The notes under the pieces were generated by a model. It worked only from the letters and a program-made list of their open reading frames with translations, made no database searches and was not told the origin of the DNA. A DNA stretch of 33,639 bases from Bacillota bacterium (GTDB lineage Bacteria > Bacillota > Sulfobacillia > JAJZIM01). The stretch is taken from the NCBI GenBank assembly GCA_021810565.1, contig JAJZIM010000033.1:1-33639 (forward strand). Direction: 5' to 3'. Shown here one piece after another: positions 22,440-30,900 of this stretch. Position 1 is the first letter of the stretch. Each line of letters opens with the position of its first letter. A program made the position numbers and the translations under genes.

Positions 22440-23116
22440 ATCCCGATTTCCAAGCGGCGGGGTGTCGGCCGCCTCGCACCCCGTGGTCGGCAAGGGGCAC
22501 CGGTTCCCCCCTTCGGGCGGATGGGCGGCATTATGGCTGCCCGGAGTCATAGACCTCAAGGGGTGGCTGCCGCCCGCCCGGGGGGCGTGGGAGGGCCATC
22601 CGGTGGTTGCCGGGCGCCACCGGCGTGGTGGCCGACAGCAGGCCCTTGGGCGCACCAGCGCCCTCAGCGTGGGGATGGTCAACGCCGCCACTCCCGTGGC
22701 GGCCTTCTTCCTGGCCTGGCCCCTGGCCGGGCAGCGGCCGACGGCTTGGCGCTTCGGGGGATCTGCTCTTGGTGGGGGATGTCGCGGTCCTGCTCCTGGG
22801 CCAGGGCGCCGGTTGGCGTCCAAACCCGGGCGACCTCCTCATGCTGATCAACGCGGCGAGCTGGTCGCTGTACACCGCCCTGGGACGCCGGCTCATGCAT
22901 CGCACCGGGGTGTCGCCCCAGCCACCAGGGCTATAGCCGTTAACGGCGGCGGGGCGTTCCTGGCCACCACCCACATGAACCTCACCCCAGTGGTGATCGC
23001 GGGAGTGGCGGTGGGGTTTCTTGGGTGAGCGAGTGCAGTCGGCGCAGGCGGTGGGAGGCGTCCTGATCCTGGCGGGGGGGTACCTGGCCGCCCGCGCGGT
23101 CCCGGGAGCAGGGTGA
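22440..23116 (+). pseudogene. decayed copy of EamA transporter
   Basis: Pieces of the EamA protein at 20600 are found in two frames: SHPVVGKGHRFPPSGGWAAL, then TSALSVGMVNAATPVAAFF, then GDLLMLINAASWSLYTALG and MHRTGVSPQ, then THMNLTPVVIAGVAVGFLG. The start is lost, several frameshifts separate the pieces, and about 60 codons are missing after GVSPQ. The 3' end contains the 55-bp perfect repeat, out of frame with the preceding part. No functional protein can be made. The flanking piece 22331-22439 shows nothing I can name. Confidence 0.9.
23024..23078 (+). repeat. 55-bp perfect direct repeat (copy B)
   Basis: Identical to 21401-21455. The identity is higher than in the rest of the pseudogene, so recent duplication alone does not explain it; local gene conversion is possible. 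Confidence 0.9.
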
Positions 23117-23140
23117 AGTCGGCCTGTCGGAGGCGGGTAG

Positions 23141-23440
23141 GTGGCAGGAATGCTCCACGGCGCAATGATCAGGAATCAGGCGTGGGTCACGCCAGCCCAG
23201 GCGCAGGGTACCCGCCGGCTGGCGGCTCGCTTTGGCATCCCGGAAGGCGAGGTTGTCCGCCGGGCCCTGGATGCGCACCTGCGCCGCATGGAGGCGGTGG
23301 AGGCGGTGGGTGGTGCGCCGTCGGATGGGCCCGGCCGGGGCATCTCGGCCGACCTGGCCGGGCCGACCGAGGCAAGGCCAGCGGAGGATCATGGCCTGGG
23401 GCTGCGTAAGATGAAGCTTGGGACTGGAACGGGAAGCTAG
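23141..23440 (+). CDS. solitary antitoxin-like protein, probable relic
   Basis: The 99-aa reading frame contains TPAQAQGTRRLAARFGIPEGEVVRRALDAHLRR, which aligns with the antitoxin at 21682 (TPAQERGIKRLAAHTHISEAEVIRRAVDLYLRR). The C-terminal half is unrelated and low in complexity. No toxin gene follows, and there is no copy of the AT-rich operator upstream. GTG 23141 or ATG 23150 could start it. The position after the decayed EamA copy shows that it came from the same segmental duplication. It may be a relic or may still act as an orphan DNA-binding protein. Confidence 0.5.
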   Translation: MAGMLHGAMIRNQAWVTPAQAQGTRRLAARFGIPEGEVVRRALDAHLRRMEAVEAVGGAPSDGPGRGISADLAGPTEARPAEDHGLGLRKMKLGTGTGS

Positions 23441-23525
23441 GTCGCCATCAAAGCCTGCCCCTTGGCCGTTGGGCCTGTGGTCGCGGTTTACACTGGGCGG
23501 GCCTAGCGCTACAATGCAATCGTAA

Positions 23526-23554
23526 GACAATGTGACAGTGACGTCAACATTATC
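23526..23554. promoter_or_regulatory. imperfect dyad, candidate activator site
   Basis: Arms GACAATGTGAC (23526-23536) and GTCAACATTATC (23543-23554) are near-perfect inverted copies, in an AT-rich patch centred about 73 bases upstream of the predicted folD transcript start. Position and symmetry suit an enhancer-binding protein site; no such match was found at the other sigma-54 promoters. Confidence 0.45.
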
Positions 23555-23586
23555 TTCAATTCGGCCTCCGCCCTCCCCGCCGGTAT

Positions 23587-23602
23587 TGGCACGCGGCTTG
23601 CT
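23587..23602 (+). promoter_or_regulatory. sigma-54 promoter of folD-to-fhs operon
   Basis: TGGCACGCGGCTTGCT matches the consensus TGGCACG-N4-TTGC(A/T) completely. The transcript start is expected near 23613, 41 bases before the folD ATG. Confidence 0.9.
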
Positions 23603-23653
23603 ACCATCGGGGAGGAGGGCAAGATCCACAATCAGCGACGGGAGGATGGGACG

Positions 23654-24523
23654 ATGGCACAGATCCTGGACGGACAGGCGCTGGCGGCGGAGATCTACGG
23701 CGAGCTCCAGCGGGAGGTGCAATCCCTGCGTGGCCGACACGGCCGGGTGCCCGGACTGCGGGTGGTGGCGGTGGGGGAGGAGCCGGCCTCCTACGTCTAC
23801 GCCCGCAACCAGGAGCGGCACTGTCGGGAGTTGGGTATCGATTTCGACACGGTGCGCCTGCCCCGGGAGGTGGAGCAGGGGCGGCTGCTCGAGACCCTGG
23901 AGGAGCTGAACGCCGATCCGGCGGTGGACGGCATCCTGCTGTTCGCGCCGCTGCCGCCGCAGCTGGATCAGCAGGAGGCGGTGCGCACCATCGACCCGGG
24001 CAAGGACGTGGAGGGGCTGCATCCGGTGAACCTGGGGAACCTGCTCTTCGAGCGGTCCCACTTCACCCCCTGCACTCCGGGCGGCGTCATCACCCTGCTG
24101 AAGCGCCACCGCATCCCCCTGGAGGGGCGCCGGGTGGTCATCGTGGGCCACAGTCCCGTGGTAGGGAAGCCGGCGGTGCTTTTGTTCCTGGCGGAGCACG
24201 CCACGGCCACCTGCTGCCACCAGTGGACCACCGATCTGGGCCGGCACACCCGGGAGGCCGACGTGCTGATGGTGGCCGTGGGAAAGCCGGGGCTGATCAC
24301 CGCGGACATGGTTCGGCCGGGAGCCGTGGTGGTGGACGTGGGCATCACCCGGGTGGAGGGCAAGCTGGTGGGGGATGTGGACTTCGCCGGGGTGTCCGAG
24401 GTGGCCGGGTGGATCACGCCCGTGCCGGGTGGGGTGGGTCCCATGACCGTGTGCACGCTTTTGTCCAACACGGTGGAAGCGGCGCGGCGGCACGCCCGGC
24501 AGGCGGCGGCCAGGGCCAGCTAG
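23654..24523 (+). CDS. folD: FolD-type methylene-THF dehydrogenase, atypical active site
   Basis: The 289-aa protein aligns end to end with FolD (methylene-THF dehydrogenase/methenyl-THF cyclohydrolase) and keeps KDVEGLHPVN (D118), CTPGGVITLL and the closing TPVPGGVGPMTV. The invariant catalytic lysine (E. coli FolD K54, in YVASK) is Gln53 here (YVYARNQ). The conserved glutamine of the VQLPLP motif is Phe97 (LLFAPLP). Lysine loss is known to abolish cyclohydrolase activity in the human enzyme. The NADP-contact motifs GRS/ASN and SRT also differ (GHSPVVGKP, CHQWT), so NAD may be the cofactor. It may therefore be a dehydrogenase only, or have changed substrate. It is first gene of a sigma-54-led Wood-Ljungdahl operon. 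Confidence 0.9.
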   Translation: MAQILDGQALAAEIYGELQREVQSLRGRHGRVPGLRVVAVGEEPASYVYARNQERHCRELGIDFDTVRLPREVEQGRLLETLEELNADPAVDGILLFAPLPPQLDQQEAVRTIDPGKDVEGLHPVNLGNLLFERSHFTPCTPGGVITLLKRHRIPLEGRRVVIVGHSPVVGKPAVLLFLAEHATATCCHQWTTDLGRHTREADVLMVAVGKPGLITADMVRPGAVVVDVGITRVEGKLVGDVDFAGVSEVAGWITPVPGGVGPMTVCTLLSNTVEAARRHARQAAARAS

Positions 24524-24539
24524 GAAGGGAGGCGAAGAC

Positions 24540-25037
24540 ATGCGCGCGGCAAGGGCCGGACGGGAACCTGCGCGGCGGGAAGAGTGGGCGCCATGGGCCG
24601 AGGCGTATCGGGGCCGGCGCGAGCTGGTGCTGGACGCGCTGTTGGACCTCCAGACGCGGGAGGGCCACCTGGACGAGGCGGCCTTGCGGGAGCTGGGGCG
24701 CGCGACGGGGCGCAACCTGAGCTTTCTGCGCGGGGTGGCCTCCTTCTACCCGGCCCTGCGCTTCCGCTCGCCGGGACGGCACCGGGTGCAGGTGTGCCGC
24801 GGGCTTGGATGCGGCATGGAGGACGACTTCGTTCGCCGGGAGGTGGCGGGCTTCCTGCGGGTGCGCCCGGGACAGGTGAGCCGCGACGGGCTGTTCACCT
24901 GGGAGGAGGTCTCGTGCCTGGGGGTGTGCGCCCATGCGCCGGCCATGGTGCTGGACGGCCGGATCATCGGGAAGCTTCGTCCGGGGCAGGCGCGCCGGCT
25001 CCTGGAGGAGACCAGGCACAGGGAGCGGGGACGATGA
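24540..25037 (+). CDS. NuoE/HylA-like [2Fe-2S] subunit
   Basis: The 165-aa protein has a helical N-terminus and a thioredoxin-like [2Fe-2S] domain with C86, C91, C126 and C130 (CRGLGC, CLGVC), the normal NuoE pattern. NuoE-type subunits pass electrons between the FMN subunit and other clusters. ATG 24540 follows GAAGGGAGGCG, 16 bases after folD. It overlaps the next gene by four bases (ATGA). With the NuoF-like subunit it forms a NAD(H) module directly ahead of the Hdr genes, where it probably feeds or drains electrons of the methylene-THF reductase complex. Confidence 0.88.
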   Translation: MRAARAGREPARREEWAPWAEAYRGRRELVLDALLDLQTREGHLDEAALRELGRATGRNLSFLRGVASFYPALRFRSPGRHRVQVCRGLGCGMEDDFVRREVAGFLRVRPGQVSRDGLFTWEEVSCLGVCAHAPAMVLDGRIIGKLRPGQARRLLEETRHRERGR

Positions 25038-26590
25038 GCTACGCGGGCCGGGCGCTGGTGGGGATGGGCAGCTGCGGGATGGCCGCCGGGGCCGAGCGGG
25101 TGGACGAGGCCGTGCGCCGGGGAGCGGTCACCCTGGGACTGCAGCTGGAGGTGGAGGCGGTGGGATGCCTGGGGGAGTGCCACCGGGAGGTGGTGCTGGC
25201 CCTGGAGCGGCCCGGCTTTCCCCGCCTGTATTACGGCCCGGTGGACCCGGAGGCGGTGCGCAAGCTCCTGGAGGGATATTTCCTGCACCGGCGGCCCTAC
25301 CTCATGGGGGTCTTCGCCCGGGAAGGGGAGGGGTTGCCCCAGGTGCCGGAGCTGGCCGCGGTCCTGGCGGGGCAGAGCCGGCGGCTTTTGGCCAACGCCG
25401 GGCGGATCGTCCCGGCCTCCCTGGAGGAGTACCAGGCCGTCGGCGGGTACCGCGCCCTGCGCGCGGCCCTGCGCAGCGAGAGCGGCGAGCTGCGCCGGGA
25501 GGTGGCCGCGGCCGGGCTGCGGGGCAGAAGCGGCAGCGCCTTCCCCACGGGCACCAAGTGGGAGGCGGCCATGCTCACGCCGGGCCCGCGGGTGGTGGCG
25601 GTGAACGCCGACGAGGGGAACCCGGGCACCTTCGGCAACCGGCTGCTCTTGGAGGGGGATCCCCATCGGGTGCTGGAGGGCGCGGCGCTGGCCGCCCTGG
25701 CGGTGGAGGCCGACGCGATTCTGATCTACGTGCGCCACGAGTATCCGCTGGGGCGCTCACGCCTGGAGGAGGCCCTGGCGGCGGCGCAGGGGGCCGGCCT
25801 GCTGGGGCCCGACGTCCTGGGTACCGGGCGGCGGCTGGCGGTGCGGGTGACCGGCGGGGCGGGAGCCTTCATCTGCGGCGAGGAGACGGCGCTTTTGTCC
25901 TCGGCGGAGGGGCGGCGGGGACGGCCGCGGCTGCGCCCGCCGTATCCCGCCCAGCGGGGATATCTCGGGCGGCCCACGGTGGTCCACAACGTGGAGACGG
26001 TGGCCAACCTGCCGGAGCTGATCCTGCGGGGCGCGGCCTGGTTCCGGTCCGTGGGCACCGATCAGAGTCCCGGCACCAAGATCTTCAGCTTCGCGGGGCG
26101 GGTGGCGCGGGGCGGCGCGGTGGAGGTGCCCCTGGGCACGCCGTTGCGGCGGATCCTGGCCTTGGCGGGAGCCGAGGGGGCCCGGGCGGTGGCCCTGGGC
26201 AGCCCCCTGGGTCCGGTGCTGGCGGGGGCGGAGTTGGAACTGCCCGCGGCCTTCGAGGTGCGACCGGAGTTGGGGACCACGGTGGGCTCGGGCGGCCTGC
26301 TGGTGGCGGGAGAGGGGGACTCGGTGCGCGAGCTGGTCCTGGAGTCCCTGCGCATGAGCCGCGACGAGTCCTGCGGGCACTGCGTTCCCTGCCGGGAGGG
26401 GCTGGTGCGTCTGGTGGAGCTGGTGGAGCGCCGTCACGGGGAGGCGCGGATCCGCGCCCTGGCGGACTTGGTGCGCGCGGCGTCCATGTGCGGTCTGGGC
26501 CAGGGAGCGCCGCTGCCGCTTCTGACGGCGTGGGAGCGCTTTCCGGAGGAGTTCGCCCCGTTGGCGACGAGGAGGCGGGAGCATGCCTGA
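25034..26590 (+). CDS. NuoF/HylB-like NADH- and FMN-binding subunit
   Basis: The 518-aa protein starts with a degenerate thioredoxin-like domain (MGSCGMAAGA, VGCLGECHREV) and continues with the NuoF core: FMN/NADH motifs GRSGSAFPTGTKWE, NADEGNPGTFGNR, GAGAFICGEETALL and RPTVVHNVETVAN, then the [4Fe-4S] motif ESCGHCVPCREG with a distal MCGLG. Several FMN-loop residues differ from the common GRGGAGFP and NADEGDPGAF. The two C-terminal ferredoxin clusters of HydB/HylB proteins are absent, so it ends like a NuoF. It should oxidise NADH or reduce NAD+. It overlaps the NuoE-like gene before it and hdrC after it. Confidence 0.9.
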   Translation: MSYAGRALVGMGSCGMAAGAERVDEAVRRGAVTLGLQLEVEAVGCLGECHREVVLALERPGFPRLYYGPVDPEAVRKLLEGYFLHRRPYLMGVFAREGEGLPQVPELAAVLAGQSRRLLANAGRIVPASLEEYQAVGGYRALRAALRSESGELRREVAAAGLRGRSGSAFPTGTKWEAAMLTPGPRVVAVNADEGNPGTFGNRLLLEGDPHRVLEGAALAALAVEADAILIYVRHEYPLGRSRLEEALAAAQGAGLLGPDVLGTGRRLAVRVTGGAGAFICGEETALLSSAEGRRGRPRLRPPYPAQRGYLGRPTVVHNVETVANLPELILRGAAWFRSVGTDQSPGTKIFSFAGRVARGGAVEVPLGTPLRRILALAGAEGARAVALGSPLGPVLAGAELELPAAFEVRPELGTTVGSGGLLVAGEGDSVRELVLESLRMSRDESCGHCVPCREGLVRLVELVERRHGEARIRALADLVRAASMCGLGQGAPLPLLTAWERFPEEFAPLATRRREHA

Positions 26591-27098
26591 GGGTCTTGGA
26601 GGGGAAGCGCAGCGGTGGCTGGACGAGCCGGTGAGCCGCTGCTACGGCTGCCGCAAGTGTTCGGGCGGCTGCCCCATGGGCGAGGAGTTCGACTGGGCGC
26701 CGCACCTGGTGGTGCGCCTGGCCCAACTGGGGCGGGAGGAGGCCCTGCGCGGCAGCCGCACCCTGCAGCTTTGCACCGGCTGCGGCACCTGCGGCGAGCG
26801 CTGCCCCAACGGCATCGCGGCGGGAGCGGTGGTGGAGGCGCTGCGCCGGCGCTTCGGGGAGCCCGGAGGCGCCGGTACCCTGCACCGCGGCTTCCTGGCG
26901 CAGGTGCGCCGGCGCGGGCGCATCCACGAGCTGGGGCTGGCCACCCGCTTCGCCTGGGAGACCCGGGCGGGGATGGATCGGGCAGCTTTGGGGATGGCCC
27001 TGTGGCGGCACGGCAAGCTGCCCCTTTGGCCGCCGCGCCTGGGCGGCCCGGCTCGCCGCGAGGTGGCCGCGATGTTCCGGCCCAGAGGAGGTGCATAG
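26583..27098 (+). CDS. hdrC: HdrC-like iron-sulfur subunit
   Basis: The 171-aa protein has two [4Fe-4S] motifs, C20-C23-C26-C30 (CYGCRKCSGGCP) and C64-C67-C70-C74 (CTGCGTCGERCP), as in the C subunit of heterodisulfide reductase-type complexes. It links HdrA to HdrB electronically. The ATG overlaps the NuoF-like gene by eight bases. In Moorella the same order hdrCBA-mvhD-metVF encodes the Hdr-type methylene-THF reductase complex, which is the expected role here. Confidence 0.92.
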   Translation: MPEGLGGEAQRWLDEPVSRCYGCRKCSGGCPMGEEFDWAPHLVVRLAQLGREEALRGSRTLQLCTGCGTCGERCPNGIAAGAVVEALRRRFGEPGGAGTLHRGFLAQVRRRGRIHELGLATRFAWETRAGMDRAALGMALWRHGKLPLWPPRLGGPARREVAAMFRPRGGA

Positions 27099-27100
27099 CG

Positions 27101-27940
27101 TTGAACTGGTATCCGGGCTGCTCCCTGGAGGGGACCGCGCGGGAGTACGGGGCGTCAATGCGGGAGGCCTGCCGGCTTTTGGGTCACGAGTTGACGGAAC
27201 TACCCGATTGGAGCTGCTGCGGGGCGGGGGTGGCTGGGGGCACCGACGCGGTCTTGTCCCGCGCGCTGCCGCTGCGCAACGTGGCGCTGGCCGCCGCCCG
27301 GGGGGAGGAGCTTCTGGTGCCCTGCGCCGCCTGCTACAACCGGCTGCGCCGGGCCCAGGTGGAACTGGCGGAGGGCCAGCCTCAAGCGGCGGCGGCGGGC
27401 CGGCGGGTGGAGCGTTCCACCGGGCGATCCCCCGGTGCCCCGGTGCGCATCCTGCATCCCTTGCAATGGTGGTCCGAGCCCGAGGTTTTGGCCGAGCTCG
27501 GCCGGCGCGCGGTGCGGCCGTGGGGGCGGTTGCCCCTGGCGGCCTACTACGGCTGCCTGCTGCTGCGGCCGGCGGCGGTGGCCCTGGACGATCCGGAGCA
27601 GCCGCGGCGGATGGAGGCCATCCTGACCGCGGTGGGGGCGCGACCGGTGGCCTGGCCGGGCCGGACCGAGTGCTGCGGCGCCGGATTGGGTTTGGCGGCG
27701 CCGGAGGCGGTGAAACGGCGGGTGCGGCAACTGGCCGAGGCGGCCCGGGCGGCGGGGGCCCGGGCCCTGGTGACGGCCTGCCCCATGTGCCAGGGCAACC
27801 TGGACGCATATCAGGAAGCTCCGGGATTGCCGGTGCTGTTTCTGAGCGAGGTGGTGGCGGGAGCCTTGGGGGCGGACCTCAAGCCCTTCCTGCGGCGGCA
27901 TCTGATCGACAGTGCGGAGGTGGCGGACCTTGCAGGCTGA
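27101..27940 (+). CDS. hdrB: HdrB-like subunit with two CCG domains
   Basis: The 279-aa protein has two cysteine-rich CCG domains: C7...C39-C40 (SCCGAG)...C75-x2-C78 in the first, and GCLLL...TECCGAG...CPMC in the second. In methanogen HdrB such domains bind two non-cubane [4Fe-4S] clusters that split the disulfide substrate. In MetFV-Hdr complexes they are electron carriers or an unknown reductive site. The start is TTG 27101, nine bases after AGAGGAGG. It overlaps hdrA by 11 bases. Confidence 0.92.
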   Translation: MNWYPGCSLEGTAREYGASMREACRLLGHELTELPDWSCCGAGVAGGTDAVLSRALPLRNVALAAARGEELLVPCAACYNRLRRAQVELAEGQPQAAAAGRRVERSTGRSPGAPVRILHPLQWWSEPEVLAELGRRAVRPWGRLPLAAYYGCLLLRPAAVALDDPEQPRRMEAILTAVGARPVAWPGRTECCGAGLGLAAPEAVKRRVRQLAEAARAAGARALVTACPMCQGNLDAYQEAPGLPVLFLSEVVAGALGADLKPFLRRHLIDSAEVADLAG

Positions 27941-30900
27941 ACCGGTGGGGGCGGTGCTGGTGGTGGGGGGTGGCATCGCCGGCATGCAGGCGGCTTTGGA
28001 TCTGGCGGAGGAGGGTTTCCGGGTGCATCTGGTGACCCGGGAACCGTCCCTGGGTGGGCGCATGGCCCGATTGGACAAGACCTTTCCCACCAACGACTGC
28101 GCCATGTGCCTCCTGGGACCGCGGATGGGGGCGGTGGAGCGCCACCCCGATATCCAGGTGCACACCTTGAGCGAGCTGGTGGCCCTGGAGGGGGAGGCGG
28201 GGAACTTCACGGCCCGGGTGCGGGAGGAGGCCCGCCGGGTCGACGTCGAAGCGTGCACCAACTGCGGCAGCTGCTGGGAGAAATGCCCGGCGCGCCTGGA
28301 CAACGCCTTCGACCTGGGCCAGGGCAAGCGCAAGGCCGTGGGCCTGTTCTTCCCCCAGGCGGTGCCGGCGGCGCCCCACATCGTGGGGGAGCGCTGCCTC
28401 TACGTGCAAAAAGGCACCTGCCGCCTGTGCGAAGAGGTGTGCGGGCCGGGGGCCCTGCGCCTGGAGGCCAAGGGGCGGGAGACGGTTCTGGAGGTGGGGG
28501 CGGTGATCCTGGCCCCGGGCAGCGAGGCCTTCGACGCCGACCGCCGCGGGGAGTATGGGCACGGGGTGTACCGCAACGTGCTGAGCGCGCCGGAGCTGGA
28601 GCGGCTTTTGTCCCCCTCGGGGCCCACGGCGGGCGAGGTGCGCCGTCCCTCCGACGGCCGGGTGCCCCGGCGGGTGGCCTTCATCTCCTGCGTGGGCTCG
28701 CGGGACGCGGCCCGCGGTCGGGCATACTGCTCGGCGGTGTGCTGCATGTACACCGCCAAGGAGGCCCGCCTCCTGCTGGAGCACCACCCTGCCACGGAGT
28801 GCACCGTCTTCTACCAGGACCTGCGGGCCGTGGGGAAGGGTTTCGACGCCTATGTGGAGGGGGTACGCCGGATGGGGGCGCGCTACGTGCGCAGCCTGCC
28901 CTCGGCGCTGGCGGAGGATCCCGCCACCCGCAACCTCTCGGTGCGCTACCGGGACGACGCGGGGTTTAACCGGGAGGAGTTCGACCTGGTGGTCTTGGCG
29001 GTGGGCCTGGAGCCGCCGGCCCGGGCGGGAGAGCTGGCCCGGGCGGCCCGGATCGAGCTGGACGCCCGGGGCTTTTGCCGCACCGATCCGGTGTGGCCGG
29101 GACGGACCACCCGGGAGGGGGTGCTGGCGGCGGGCGCCTTTCTGGGGCCGCGGGACATCCCGGACACCGTGGCCTCGGCCTCGGCGGCGGCGTCCCAGGT
29201 GGCCCGAGCGCTGGCGCCGGCCCGGGGTCGGCTAAGCGTCACCCGGGTGTACCCGCCCGAGCGGGCGGACCAGGGTCCGGCGCGCATCGGGGTGGCGGTG
29301 TGCCGCTGCGGCACCAACATCGCCTCGGTGGTGGACGTGCCCCGGGTGGCCGGGTTCGCCGCCCGTCTGCCGGGAGTGGCCTGGGCCGGGGAGGTGACCT
29401 ATGCCTGCTCCCAGGGAAGCCTGGCGGAGCTGGCGGCGGTGGTGGAGCGGGAGAGCCTCAACCGGCTGGTGGTGGCCTCCTGCAGCATCCGCACCCACCT
29501 GCCCCTGTTCCGGGAGGCCATGCGGGAGGCGGGCCTCAATCCCTTCCTGGTGGAGATGGCCAACATCCGGGACCAGTGCTCCTGGGTGCATCGGGACGAG
29601 CCGGAGGCGGCCACGGAGAAGGCCGAGGACCTGGTGGCCATGGCGGCGTACAAGGCGGCCCGGCTGACGCCGTTGGCCACCGGGAAGGTTCCGGTGGTGA
29701 AGACCGTGCTGGTGGTGGGCGCCGGTCCGGCGGGGTTGGCCGCGGCGATGGAACTGGCCGGTCAGGGGTTCGAGGTGGAGCTGGTGGAGCGGGAGGAGCA
29801 CCTGGGGGGCAACCTGCGCCGGCTGTCGCGCACCGCGGAGGGGGTGGACGCGGCCGCGCTGCTGGCCCAGCTGGAGGCCCAGGTGGCCGCGGAGCCCGGC
29901 ATCCGGGTGCACACCCTCACCCAACTGGTGGCGGTCGGGGGCAGTCCGGGCCGCTTCCACAGCACCCTGGAGCGGCAGGGCGCGCGGTGGGAGGTGGCGC
30001 ACGGCGCGGTGGTCCTGGCGCCGGGCACCCGGGAACTGGACCAGGTGGGCTACGACCACGGGAGCGACCCGCGGGTGCTGACCGCCTTGGAGCTGGACCA
30101 GCGGCTGCGGCGGGAGGACTTCGCCGCGGGGGAAGGCAAGACCACGGTGCTCCTGGCCTGCGTGGGTTCGCGGCAGGACGATCGGCCCTATTGCTCACGC
30201 ACCTGCTGCATCCAGGGAGTGCGCCAGGCGCGCGAGCTTGCGCGGCGGGATCCCACCGGTCGGGTTTACCTGCTGTATCGGGACCTGCGCAGCTATGGCT
30301 TCTGGGAGGAGGAGTACCTGGCGGCGCGGGAGGAGGGGGTCGTCTTCCTGCGCTTCGATCCGGCGGCCCCGCCGCGGGTGGAGCCGGGGGAGACCCTGAC
30401 GGTGCGGGTGCGCGACGAGATCGCGGAGCTGGAGCTGGAGCTCGCGGCGGACCGGCTGGTGCTCCTGGCGGCGGCGGTGCCCGCTCCCGGTCTGGCCCAG
30501 CTCACGGGACTGTTCCGCGCGCCGCTGAACGCGGAGGGGTTCCTCCTGGAGACCCACGCCAAGCTGGCGCCCCTGGAGAGCCCGGCGGCGGGAGTGTTTC
30601 TGGCGGGATCCGGCCTCTATCCCCGCACGGCGGGGGAGGCCATGGTCCAGGGCCGGGGAGCGGCCGCCCGGGCGGCGGCGCTTTTGGCCCGGGGGGAACT
30701 GCCCGCCGGCGGCGCGGTGGCGACGGTGGATCCCGAGCGGTGCGCGGGCTGCCTCACCTGCGTGCGGGTGTGTCCCTACGGGATCCCGCGGATGAACGCG
30801 CTCGGCAAGGCCGAGATAGACCCGGCGGTGTGCCACGGTTGCGGCACCTGCGTGGGGGATTGTCCCGCCGACGCCATCGAGCTCGGCTTCTACGACAACC

